From assembly GCA_023053575.1 (NCBI GenBank), contig JAKZAP010000010.1, forward strand, positions 15,895,225 to 15,959,224: DNA of 64,000 nt. The letters run 5' to 3'. The notes beneath the pieces were generated by a model. The model worked only from the letters and a program-made list of their open reading frames with translations, was not told the origin of the DNA and did not search any database. The translations under genes were made by a program, and so were the position numbers. Each line of letters begins with the position of its first letter. Within the stretch, counting starts at the first letter, position 1. Positions 9,757-19,839 of this stretch are shown here, piece after piece. Source of the DNA: Branchinecta lynchi (taxonomy: Eukaryota > Arthropoda > Branchiopoda > Anostraca > Branchinectidae).

Positions 9757-10737
9757 ATACAACAAGACCAAAGGTTTCTATGGGATCCCAAAGTTCAAAT
9801 TTGTCCAGAGAATTGAACACTTTTACTATTAAAATTTAGAAGCAGATTAAGGCCAAATAGATAATCATATGAGAACACCAAGTTCAGATATGGATTCAGC
9901 ATGTGTGTTTACCCTTTTAAGTCATATCATTTTGACGAAGCAGATTGAAACTTCCTGCCTTACTTCTGCCAATTTTCCGCTTTTGGCGGAATTCCGGAAC
10001 TACTTGTCCGAAAATAAAGCTAAAAAACGAATTCAGCATGTCTCCTTACCTCTACATCCAACCTCTAATCAACTTCAGATTAAATTTTTAGTTTTAACAA
10101 ATTTTTCGGTTTCAGCCGGATTCCGAGTGATCTATACGTCCGGTGATAAAATGATTGTCATATGCGAATTCAGCATGTCTACTATCCCGCAAACCGAACA
10201 TTTTATCAAATTTAAATGAAACTTTTACTTTAAACAAATTCTCCGGTTTTGGCCGGATTCCGGCCGAAGTAATTGTCCGGCGAGAAAATAATTTTCATAT
10301 TCGGAATCAGCACGTTTCTTTGCCCCTACATCGATCCTCCAATCAACTTCATATTAAACTTTTCCTATCCACAAATTTTCCGGTTTTTCCGGGTGAAACT
10401 ATTTGTGAACTATTTGTTCGGCGAGAAAATAAATTTCATATTCGGATTCAGCATGTCTCCTTATCCCTAATTCGACTATTTTATTAGCTTTTAAAAAATA
10501 TTTTTTTGTTCCCCTTAATTTCAAACCCCTCCCTCACCCCTAAATATAGAGCTACATAGCCCATCTTCGAACTTGACCTGCACTTTGACCTAAAGAGTCC
10601 TCATGCCAAGTTTGATCAAAATATCTCAACCCCTTCGAGAGTTATCGTGCTAACAGACGGACGGACGGACGGACAGACGGACAACTATTGCGATGTCATA
10701 GGTATCCCTTCACTTACGTTTTGGGATCCCAAAAAGG
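9757..10737 (+). mobile_element. Element B1 (GGGATCCC-bounded, internal 133-bp repeats)
   Basis: The left boundary is GACCAAAGGTTTCTATGGGATCCC (palindrome at 9782-9789, split here for brevity) and the right boundary is ACGTTTTGGGATCCCAAAAAG (palindrome at 10723-10730). Inside, TTTTCCGGTTTTGGCCGGATTCC-like blocks recur near 9971, 10105, 10238 and 10377, a period of about 133 bp, each followed by TCAGCATGT and CCCCTA. A GACGGACGGACG tract (10655-10685) precedes TTGCGATGTCATAGGTATCCC. Reading frames here are by-products of the repeats. Confidence 0.75.
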
Positions 10738-10809
10738 AGGAAAACATAATAAACGGAAAGATATAACACGAAACTAACTTCTAACCAATTGACCTACTAA
10801 TGAACCAAA

Positions 10810-11280
10810 AAATATAAAGAAAGAACAACAGAACTAGACCTAGAACAAAAAACCCTTCCAAGGGTAGTTCGAAACATCTTCTGACATCTTAGCCAAAAGT
10901 TTATCCGTAGCATCAAGAGGGTCCGGGAAGCTGTTTCTCTCCCGCAGTCTTCCGTTCCTTGTCCAAAGGCGGTGCCCGAATGAGGAACTTTGCATATTTG
11001 AAATAATCCCTTCTAATTTTATTTTATGTGATTGAGTTAATATGTCCCAGAACCAAGTATAGAACACGAGGGAGAGAAACAGCATTATACACTTTTGCAA
11101 GTTTGCCGTTTACCAAGATTAAGCTGTGCTCGAACTGCACCAGAATAGGCATTATGTATCTTACGCTCAGTCCGAGCGATAAGTGATTTCCGAGTCGACT
11201 TTAGGGTTGTACCAGTTAGGTAATCCAGGATACACAAGTTCCTGCGATAGTGTGACGCCAGAATCACCAAGATTCACTGT
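10810..11280 (-). pseudogene. Non-LTR retrotransposon reverse-transcriptase fragment
   Basis: Minus-strand frames give ILDYLTGTTLKSTRKSLIAR, then ERKIHNAYSGAVRAQL, LNLGKRQTCKSV, and in a shifted frame VYNAVSLPRVLYLVLGH. The order (a YLG-like block, then a basic helix, then VYN-V-LPRVLY) matches the post-palm and thumb region of LINE reverse transcriptases, where 'VY..V..P.LLYG' is typical. At least one frameshift and several stops make it inactive. It abuts the right end of B1. The catalytic YADD region is not present in this fragment. Confidence 0.5.
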
Positions 11281-11284
11281 GTCT

Positions 11285-11700
11285 GAGGTTCCAAATCGGG
11301 GGAAATAAAATAGTAACAGAATTAATTACAGATTTCTTCATTTCCAGTCTATGTTGCTAGAAAATATACTTCTTGTATCCATTCCATTGATATGTTATCG
11401 GTGCACTACACCCCTATCTCTAAGTTAGGTAGTCTATCTAGGTACTGACGTGATGATTTCCTTTAGGGGTAAACTAGACCTCAGCCTCTCGAACGGACAT
11501 AATGGAAAGCTGAGCTCAACGTCCTCAGTGAGTATAGATCTTTCTAAGACGAAAATGTCTCCCACCTATATGTCCACAGGGGAGCTCTACCCTTTCTGCA
11601 CTAGGAGCTCACCAGAGGAGGCATTGGCTAAGGTACCATAGCGGTGGAGCATTGTTCAATAATAAGCTGCATAAGGATTTTCCTCGTCTTCTTTTCGTGA
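11285..11700. other. Unassigned intronic DNA
   Basis: No exon-like segment with splice signals. Frames at 11450-11641 have no supporting context. Confidence 0.3.
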
Positions 11701-11704
11701 CTAG

Positions 11705-12275
11705 CTGGAGCAAGCCAAGTAGACGGCGATTTTTGGAGTGTATTCTGATAATAGGACTGATTTCGGTGTTTCTTCGTCGCGCCCGTCACGTCCTACTCGC
11801 AGAACAAGCTGGCGAGTATAGCACTTATGCAGCTTATTACACAAATTTGAACTGGGCTTTACATTCTAGCTGTGCTTCGCTTATCGTATTGTTTCTTAAG
11901 TTGAGAAGTAGATTGATGTAGCAACAAATTGTAATCAGTCGGTAGGAATGATTATTATCGCCACAACTGTATCTTTGAATCACAAAATCCTACCACCAGG
12001 CACCAACCCAAGCAGGCGGCGATTTTTAGAGCTGCATTAAAGAAAATAGCACCGATATCTGTTTTCTCCTCACAGTATAAGCTGGCGAGTATAACACTTA
12101 CGCAGCTTATTACACAAATTTGAACTATGCTTTACAATCTAGCTGTACTTCGCTTATCGTATTGTTTCTTAAGTTAAGAAGTTGATTGATGTAGCAACAA
12201 ATTGTAATCAATCGGTAGGAATGATTATTATGAACACAACTGTAGCTTTTGTATTTGCAAAATCCTACCATCATT
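11705..12275 (+). repeat. Tandem duplication, about 272 bp x 2
   Basis: The block containing AAGCTGGCGAGTATA...CTTATGCAGCTTATTACACA and GCAACAAATTGTAATC...GGTAGGAATGATTATTAT occurs twice, offset by about 272 bp (11806/12079 and 11921/12193). The copies differ at several per cent of positions, so the duplication is not recent. No function is recognised. Confidence 0.7.
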
Positions 12276-14290
12276 GTTCGCACAAGATAAAATGAAATTC
12301 GTCCTTTATAGGAACAAGTCAGCCAATCTCCTTTCATTATTTATTCAGAACCTCAATTATAATGTTGTTATGCTATTTAATGTTTTCAATTTGTCTCATG
12401 TTCTTGATCACATCCATTTTGAACTTTTCCTTGTGGGTGCTTCCAGTTCGCGTCACTAGACGATCCCACGATCGTACCCAATCGCGGTTTCAGCTTGCGA
12501 CTTGGTTGGAGGTGATCTGGATATTGTTAGCGCTAAAATGCTTTAGATTCAGATCGTTTAACCCGACGATTAAGTAGAGAAAACTGCAGATCCACGCAGA
12601 TCCTGCAGAAAGATGGTAGTGGCTATCAAACGTAGAAAGTTTAGTTATTTAGTCATTTGGGCTCCAAAGAATGCTCAGGACTTGTCCTGTCACCGAAGTC
12701 ATGCTCAAGGGCTGTTCTCTAGGGAATATAATTAATGAAGGAAGAAAGGACACGAGATGCTAGAGAGAAGCAAAAACAGGAAAAAACAAAAAATAAACCC
12801 GTATGTAACGATAAAAGAAAAGACGGAGAAAGACATAAGAAAAAACTTGGATTTGGTTCACCTCTCCCTAGGCTACTTGCGGTCAATCGCAATTTAGCAG
12901 GACATATTTATTGCCTTTTAATTGGTCTTATTCGTTTAATTACTTCAGCGTACTAAAGTGTAAAATAAGCCTGATCAGTCGCAGCAAAAACTCTTTAACA
13001 TGCAGTCCAAAATTATAGGAAATTGCGATAGTATGTAACTCTTGTTCTTGTCCTGGACGAAATACGTTGGAGCTACTTAAAAACATATGACGGGAAGGGT
13101 AGGCAAACAATATCGCTATTTTAGTACAAAAGGCTGTGTGGGGTATGCCTTAAAGCTGATCTTCCGATAATCACCAAAAACTTAGAAATATAAAAAAATA
13201 AAAATTATTCTAACGTTGTTTTTGTGGTTGGTCGAATTTTATCTATTATTATGCTCTTCTGCCAGAACAGTAGTGGTAGTAATTAACTGTATAAAACTAC
13301 AAAGCTTCTCTTAGTTCCTTAATTTCTTTTTTCTTTTTTTTCTGTTTTGTAATAACTACAAACTACAAAGCTTCTCTTAGTTTCTTCCATTTTTTTTCTT
13401 ATCTTTTTTTTGCAATGCCGTCTTGGCCTTTTCTGTATTATGCCTAAAAATCTTCGGACTACGTATGAATTACTAATAATAATACCAAGTAAGAAATAAC
13501 AATTCCCAAGTAAGTGATTACTTGTTGTGCAGGCTCGTACTTACAGGTTACATTTTAGATCAAGGGTTCAGGCTATTCAGCTGACGTGAACTTCGCTTCT
13601 GAACTTTCTCGTTGTCCTCACGAAGCTTAGAATACTGGAGCAATTCCTTGCAGAACTTAGCAGAAATTAAGCTAGGTCAAGCGAGTTGAGAACGAAGCCT
13701 GATCCTAATAACCGCTAAAGGTCTTGTTGATGTTTCAAGGTCGTGCTAATATTACGGAAAGACGGAGTGCTATACAAGGGCCTTTACCCTGACAAATAGA
13801 CCAGAAGTAAATTTGAATCAAATTATAAGTCTAGGACTCCAGTGTTTGAGCATCGTCGTTTCTTACCATTTAAACTCCATGAATGAATGATTTATTTGAG
13901 CACTAAAAACACAACTTCCCCATCAGAAGAAATCTTTCCGGTGTTTAAAAGCTAACCTGAGGAACTTCCCAATATTTCTTATTTCTTTAAAATCTTTACT
14001 TCCCATCATCTTAACGTATTATTTAGGGATCAGTCCTTGATTTGGTATAAACCTAGGTTTAATAACTACAGGGATTAGTATGTAACTGCATTACGCGGTC
14101 CAAAGATATCAAGTATAATAATAATGAAGGCTTCTATTCCACCAAAATGCGAAGACATAAAAGTATAGATGGAAAGCTTATTCACTGAGGGTTCATACCC
14201 CAACATTTCATAATCTTAAATGTGTAAAATTGAAAATAAAATAATAGATGAAAAGAAAGAATTTCATGAATTGCTGCACTGCCCTAGAGG
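12276..14290. other. Intron DNA of gene 1, unassigned
   Basis: Apart from a short direct duplication around CTACAAAGCTTCTCTTAGTT (about 13300 and 13365), nothing is recognised. A short lysine-rich frame at 12735-12956 lacks splice or start support. Confidence 0.35.
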
Positions 14291-14296
14291 ACATGG

Positions 14297-14602
14297 TTCC
14301 CGATGAAAAATTTGTAGCCTGCGTAGTAGTATGGTAGTAGTACGAAAACGTTGCATATAATACTATGTAATAACTAAGAAAACTATCATTTAATGTGCCT
14401 CAGACTGGTCCAGTCTTATGTAGTAGTATCCAGTAGCATCCTGTCTTGCCATAGTAGCATCCAGTCTTGCTAATAATAGCATATAGTAGTATGCAGTAAC
14501 ACGGTAGCCTTGAAGTAGAAGCATGTAGTAGCATCGTTAGTACTGCATGCAACTTTTTCATACTACCTCATAGTAGTATTTCGAGGTAGATTTTTCATCG
14601 GG
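14297..14602. mobile_element. Foldback/MITE with TAGTAG-rich interior
   Basis: The left end CCCGATGAAAAATTTGTAG and the right end CTACC-like text closing in ATTTTTCATCGGGG are inverted. The CATACTACCTCATAGTAGTA region near the right pairs with the GTAGTAGTATGGTAGTAGTA region near the left. The interior is a loose tandem of AGTAGYATCCAGTCTTGC-like motifs. It lies in the last intron of gene 1. Confidence 0.55.
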
Positions 14603-14898
14603 GTTGGAGCAGAGTATTCTTTTCAATGCATACGATTGAGTTATATGGTTTGGTTCATATCACTTGTTGCTATTGTTGTTCTTTTTTTTTCCTTTCTTTC
14701 ATCTTTATGTACTCTGTCTCGTGCTTCTTTGAGAAAACGTTCATTTACTAATTCGTTTAGAACGAACAATCTTTTTTATGAGTTGGAATGTGTTGCTAGA
14801 AGTATTTGACAAGGCCTGGACAACCAAACAGTTGACAAATCAACTCATCATCTTCCCTCATCATCCTAAAGTAACTAATGTCATTGTTTTCACTCTAG

Positions 14899-15114
14899 AA
14901 TTCGTCCATAAAAAGTGGTAAGGCCAGCCTACAGTATGCCGATTTACAACTACCACGTGCGTGCAACAACGGATCCATGCGGGCCAAGGCCAACAAGACT
15001 AAACATGCTGATTATGGCCTCCCCAGTGTCACCCCCGTGCCGTGCTCCCCCAAAAACGAAGTCTTAAATATTACTAACGGCAGTATATCAAGCCGGAATA
15101 TCGTAAACCTTTGA
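14899..15114 (+). CDS. Gene 1, terminal exon: cytoplasmic tail with ITIM-like motif
   Basis: The acceptor TTGTTTTCACTCTAG ends at 14898. The exon is open in phase 0 for 71 codons: NSSIKSGKASLQYADLQLPR, later KHADYGLPSVTPVPCSPKN, ending SRNIVNL and TGA at 15112. L-x-Y-x-x-L in SLQYADL satisfies the immunoreceptor tyrosine-based inhibitory motif consensus ([SIVL]-x-Y-x-x-[ILV]). ADYGLP is a second tyrosine but does not fit the consensus; its neighbour SVTPVPCSP is proline-rich. ITIM-type motifs recruit SH2 phosphatases when phosphorylated (known for the class). Phase 0 fits the exon at 9480 only if its weak internal donor is used, or if another exon lies in the 5.4 kb intron. Codon composition is GC-richer than the surroundings. 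Confidence 0.65.
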   Translation, partial: NSSIKSGKASLQYADLQLPRACNNGSMRAKANKTKHADYGLPSVTPVPCSPKNEVLNITNGSISSRNIVNL

Positions 15115-16180
15115 GCAGGAAGGCTTGGCGCTTCCAGAAAAACGTGACGAAAAATTTAGAGCGCCGAATTTGAAACTGGAGCATAAATAAGTTGTGGCAC
15201 GAAGCTTAAGCTTTGCGCGAAACTCAAAATCGGAACAAAGCATGGTTCCCATCTTTGAAAGTGTGGGGCGCATCAGTAGACAGAGTGGATGACCTACTAT
15301 GGTTTGTGAGACTTAACGTCATGGTGGCCATAAAAGTGTACGCAGTATGGATATATTCGTTTGCCCTTGTCTTAGGCAAACTACCTAAACAGCTGAATCT
15401 CAAAAATTGATTTACCTTAAATGCTAGCGACAAGGCTGTTTTGCCTGTAGACGCTGTTGCTGGGTCCCTGTGGTTAGTGTTCTAGGTCACGTTTCTCCAG
15501 TCATGGTCGACTCCATGGAAAAAGGGACGTATCCCTTACCTGTGATCCCCACGTTTGTATGGACAGGCTGAGCAATGCTAAAGGATGGAAAATCCTAAAA
15601 TTGCTCCAAGATGGAGTTTAAGGGATTTAAGGGAATGCCGTCCCAAAATCTGTCATAAAAGGCTATTGGAAAAAAACACAGATTGGGTCAGACGCCTACA
15701 AATTCAACTATAAAAAAAGTACACTACTTTCTTTTCTTCAGAGAATTCATTACAGAAAACATGATACCAGGGATTGTTCCGGCGTGTTTGCTAACCAGGG
15801 GACGTATGGAAGTGAGCATGAAGCAGAATGTGCCGAACTCGATAACCTTATGTAGTGTCAGATGACAAGTTAATAGTTTATGTTCCTTATAAAAGAGTTG
15901 CATATATATTGTATTCTTTGTAAATGGACCACCGATCGATTTATAATGTATAGTGCTTGTTTTGTCGCATTGCCTGGGCTGACGAAATTAAGGATTTCTT
16001 TGTTTCCCCGGGAACTAATCCCGACCCCCGGGATATTGCGTAGAAAGATCTTTTATCTCGGAAACCGGTGTATATAAATCATGATTTATAGATATTAGTT
16101 CGTCTGTTCTGTTGGCTCCGTTTATTACATTGCCCTTCGTAAGGGGTTCCCTGCATGTGAACTTGGAAATCAGTAGAGGT
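15115..16180. other. 3' flank of gene 1, unassigned
   Basis: No clear AATAAA polyadenylation signal immediately after the stop. A 60-bp segment at 15976-16036 is also found inserted inside B2 (see that entry). Confidence 0.35.
15976..16036 (+). repeat. 60-bp dispersed segment, copy 1
   Basis: Begins GGGCTGACGAAATTAAGGAT and ends CCCGACCCCCGGGATAT. It is nearly identical to 17198-17258, which interrupts element B2. It contains paired CCCCGGG and CCCCGGG-type blocks. Confidence 0.65.
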
Positions 16181-16181
16181 A

Positions 16182-16351
16182 CATTGTAAAAAGTTTCTAC
16201 TAGTAAGGATTAAAATTAGCTGCACTATTTGCTACTGGGATTAATCTTACCTCTAGTGAGATAAAATTAATCCGAATTAGAGATAAGATTATCTTTTTTA
16301 AAGACGAGGTTAATCCCAGTAGGAAATACTGCAAGATTTGTTTTGACAGTG
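16182..16351. mobile_element. MITE A, copy 1
   Basis: Starts CATTGTAAAAAGTTTC and ends TTTTGACAGTG. The interior carries inverted CTACTGGGATTAATCTTA and GGTTAATCCCAGTAG blocks around AATCCGAATTAGAGATAAG. Same family as 23163-23626, 31671-31841, 31887-32046 and 43774-43927. Confidence 0.75.
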
Positions 16352-16989
16352 TATACTTATTTGAACGTTAGTTAACTCAGAACAATTTCGTTTTCATCCA
16401 CTTGTTGTGAGCAAAGTCAACCCCCAGTCTGCCGAAGCAGTTAATCCCGAAGCCCGAAGTAGTTGGGCCCTAAGAGAATAAATAGGTCTATCCAACCAAA
16501 AAACGACAACCAGTCGTTCAATGACCAGAGCCCTACCTGTAAAGGACTAAATAATTCAAAAACATCGATGAAAATAAATTACTTAAAGTGAGAAAGAAAA
16601 AAGCTCGACTTGCCCGATCTGGAAGGCAACAACAGAGCGACAAAATTTCAAACACTGCTAACTAACCCCCTCAAAAAAAGAAAATTAGAAACTAAGAGCA
16701 CCTAAATGGGTGTTTTGTGTCTTCGTTATTGCACTGCTCAAGGTTGGCCAAAGTTCACAAAAGCATCCAAATACGGCTATTAGGAGTAGGTGCGTTTTTG
16801 CTTGGTCGTTTCCTCCTATTTGCGTTTCTGTAAACTGGACATTTGTATTTGAAAACAGAGAATGCAGAACTGAGTAGTTCAGATAACGTGATTGGGCTCG
16901 TCTTTTTCATTTTGAATGTCAGGACTAAAACAGAGCTTTGTTTGAACCGAAAGAGAAATCGTATTCAGAAAAGAAGAGAAAGAGAGTGG

Positions 16990-17888
16990 CGAGCAAAACA
17001 AGACCAAAGGTTCGATGGGATCCCAAAAATTCAATATTTGAACCAGACAACTGGGTCTTGTCTACGCCAGATCCAGTCTTTGCCAGTTTCCTTGGACATT
17101 TTTACTATTAAAATTCAGAAGCAGATTAATGCCAAAAAGCTAATCATCTGAGAAAACCAAGTTCAGATATGGATTCAGCATGTTTGTGTTTACCCGTGGG
17201 CTGACAAAATTAAGAATTTCTTTGTTTCCCCGGGAACTAATCCCGACCCCCGGGATATAAGTCATATCTGTTTTGACGAAAACTTCATGTCTTACTTCTG
17301 CGAATTTCCCGGTTTAGGCCGAATTCCGGAACTACCTGTCCGGCAAAAAAAATAAGCTAAAATCGAACTCAGCGTCTGGCTCAGCGCTTCTTCTTTCCCC
17401 TATGTCGAACACTTCAAATTAAAATTTAACTTAAAACAAATTTTCCGGTTCCAGCCGGATACCGGGCGAACTATATGTTCGGGTACAAAATGACTGTCAT
17501 ACATGGATTCAGCATCTCTTCTTACCCCTAAATCGGATGTATAATCAACTACAAATACTTTTAACAGTTTTCCGGTTGGGCCGGATTCCGGGTGAACTAC
17601 TTGCCATCGTGTTCAGCATGTCTTCTTACCCCATAATCGACTGTCCCATTAGCTGTTTAAACATATTTTGCTTGCCCCTTAATTTAAACCCCCTCCCCCC
17701 CCTAGATATAGGGCTACAAGGCCCATCTACGAACTGGACCTTACTCTTGACCCAAACAACCCTCACACCAAGATTCATCAAAATATTTCATTCCCTTCGA
17801 GAGTTATCGTGCTTACAGACGGACGGACGGACAACTTTCGCGATGTCATAGGCATCCCTCCACTTATGTTTTGGGATCCCAAAAAGTG
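16990..17888 (+). mobile_element. Element B2 with a 60-bp insertion
   Basis: GACCAAAGGTTCGATGGG starts it, with palindromes GGGATCCC at 17017-17024 and 17873-17880. Internal TTTTCCGG...GCCGGAT blocks and a GACGGACGGACGGACAAC tail match B1. Relative to B1, a 60-bp segment (17198-17258) is inserted between GTGTTTACCC and AAGTCATATC. Confidence 0.75.
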
Positions 17889-18000
17889 GTTTTACAAAAA
17901 CATAACTTGTATTTCGGTCACTGATTTTGTTTACATAATCAAGGTGGAAAGGGTAAGCTTTGGTAAATTTAAGCCTCCAGGCTGTATGAGATTGTAAAGT

Positions 18001-18275
18001 AAGTAAGTAAGTAAGTAATTTATTTATAACCCGCCGTTTTCAGAAAGCGGAGTAAATGAAGAAAATAAATAAAACACATAAACATGCACAAAAAAGACAC
18101 TTAATTTCAATCGTCGGCCAGGAAGCAGTGTAGAAGGTCGTGCGCTGGTTGGGTTCTGTTGTCGATGATTTTTTATAGCGACGAAGAAACATCCAAAAGG
18201 GTAACACTTGCATCTTGAATTTTGAACTTCTCCTAGTGCTCAATTGACTTGAGAAATTCATGCCTCCTGTGTACT
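18001..18275 (-). repeat. LINE-type 3' end with CTTA tail
   Basis: On the minus strand an AT-rich 3' region ends in TTATAAATAAATTACTTACT followed by the CTTA repeat. This fits the 3' end of a non-LTR element. No protein domain is recognised in the short frame upstream. Confidence 0.35.
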
Positions 18276-18680
18276 GTTGTCCTACCCATGATGTGTGCTT
18301 ATCATTTTTTGTCTGAACTCATTTGAGGGCTGATCTCCCGTGATGTTCTTCCCCCTCATGGTCTTAGTTTCCGCTGGTTGACGCTTATTACGGAAAATTT
18401 AGGCTGATCTTTTTCTCGCTTTATTACTTTTTCAAATCAAAAAGAAAAATCTCTTTTATTTAATAAAAGAAACTTACAAGGTCTGGCTGATTGATTTTTT
18501 TTTTCGTCAAAATAATAACAAATAATAAACAAATAGACATAGATAATGAAACTTTGAGGCAGATACAAATATGTATCCATATTAAAAGATAACCAGATAT
18601 TGATCTTTAATGTTTTGATAAAGTAAGGCTCTTACGCGTCTTACTTCACCAGAGACCAAGTTCAAGGACCTTTCAAAGGC
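18276..18680. other. Unassigned
   Basis: AT-rich DNA with a T9 tract. No gene or repeat is recognised. Confidence 0.3.
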
Positions 18681-18682
18681 AA

Positions 18683-18968
18683 TAGTTGCGTTTACAGCAA
18701 TTAGCGTGTTGAACTCGAATCCTAACACGCTGCGCCGTCACCCGTTTTCAGCGTCCGTGTTTTGCACAAGAGAACCCGGTACAGGATTTGATACTCTACC
18801 GAGTCCGTTTGTGTTTGGATTCGATGTTGAACTCGAAAGAAACACGGGAGCTAAAAACGCTTGAAGCCACAGAATATGGAACCCGTGTTAGGATGCGCAC
18901 GTGATGCGCTCCATAAAAACGACTTGTGACGAACACGGGTTGAGATCGGAAGCCTGAAAACGCAACTA
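18683..18968. mobile_element. MITE with TAGTTGCGTTT ends
   Basis: TAGTTGCGTTTACAGC at the left and CTGAAAACGCAACTA at the right form 11-base inverted ends. The interior has several inverted pairs, such as AACACGGG/CCCGTGTT and AACTCGAA/TTCGAGTT. No target duplication is clear. Confidence 0.55.
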
Positions 18969-19415
18969 ATGTAACAACAAATTTAGAAGGATCCAGCTAC
19001 AAAAGTATTACTAATAATCTAACTACAAATTTGTATGCAAGAGCAAAAGGAAAGGAGAAATGTTCGCCATTTCAGACTTGGTACTCGTCAACGTTTAACA
19101 AAAAAAGAACGTGCATCTTGGATAAGACAAGCTCGATTTTATTATTTTTCGAGGAATTTCTGCTTTTCTTTACTAATAACAATAGTGATGATGGTACAGT
19201 AGTAATAATGACACATTTTGGTACCAGAAATCTAACCAATTAAAGTTATATTGCTACGGTGACGATGTCGTACTTCTGTATGCCACATCCCACAAGGCTC
19301 GGTACTCATTCTGGTTTGGTTTAACAATAACGACCCCGAGACTGGTGTTTTTTTTTTAATATTTTTGTTCGTCATTGTTAACTGAAACCAGGTTCGTTAT
19401 GCGATATAACTTCAA
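18969..19415. other. Unassigned
   Basis: A frame at 19031-19243 has no splice sites or recognisable motif. Nothing else is seen. Confidence 0.3.
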
Positions 19416-19419
19416 TTAT

Positions 19420-19515
19420 TTGACGATGCAAAATGGATAAGTCAGCTACATTTTGCTAGAGCTATATTTCGGTCCTTTTTCAGGCTCAAGGCGCTCAGGC
19501 TGGAAAATGAACTTG
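19420..19515 (-). repeat. Repeat D fragment (inverse)
   Basis: GCAAAATGGATAAGTCAGCT, then GAGCTATATTTCGGTCC and CAGGCTCAAGGCGCTCAGG: the reverse complement of the D text at 5630-5725. Confidence 0.55.
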
Positions 19516-19839
19516 ACTTTAGGTTATTACTGTTGGGAGTTGCTGTGATAATTGTTTGTTGCCATTTTAGTTTTTTTTATACACGTTCACTAGTCATTGT
19601 GCCGTAATTACTTTTTCTTTTTTGTAAATTTGATACTTTCGTTCGATCTCGCTCGTGGTGTGGTGAACGATATTCGTGTCTCACTGATGCTTCATGACTC
19701 TGTTTGATGTGACACTTGTCTATAATTTTTTAAGGTCAGAATAAATCACTTTTGTTGTACATAACGTATATCAACCAGTGGGAGCTGACTAAGAGCTGTC
19801 AAAGTGGTCGCGTCGTTCCTGATGAACGGACCGGTTACT

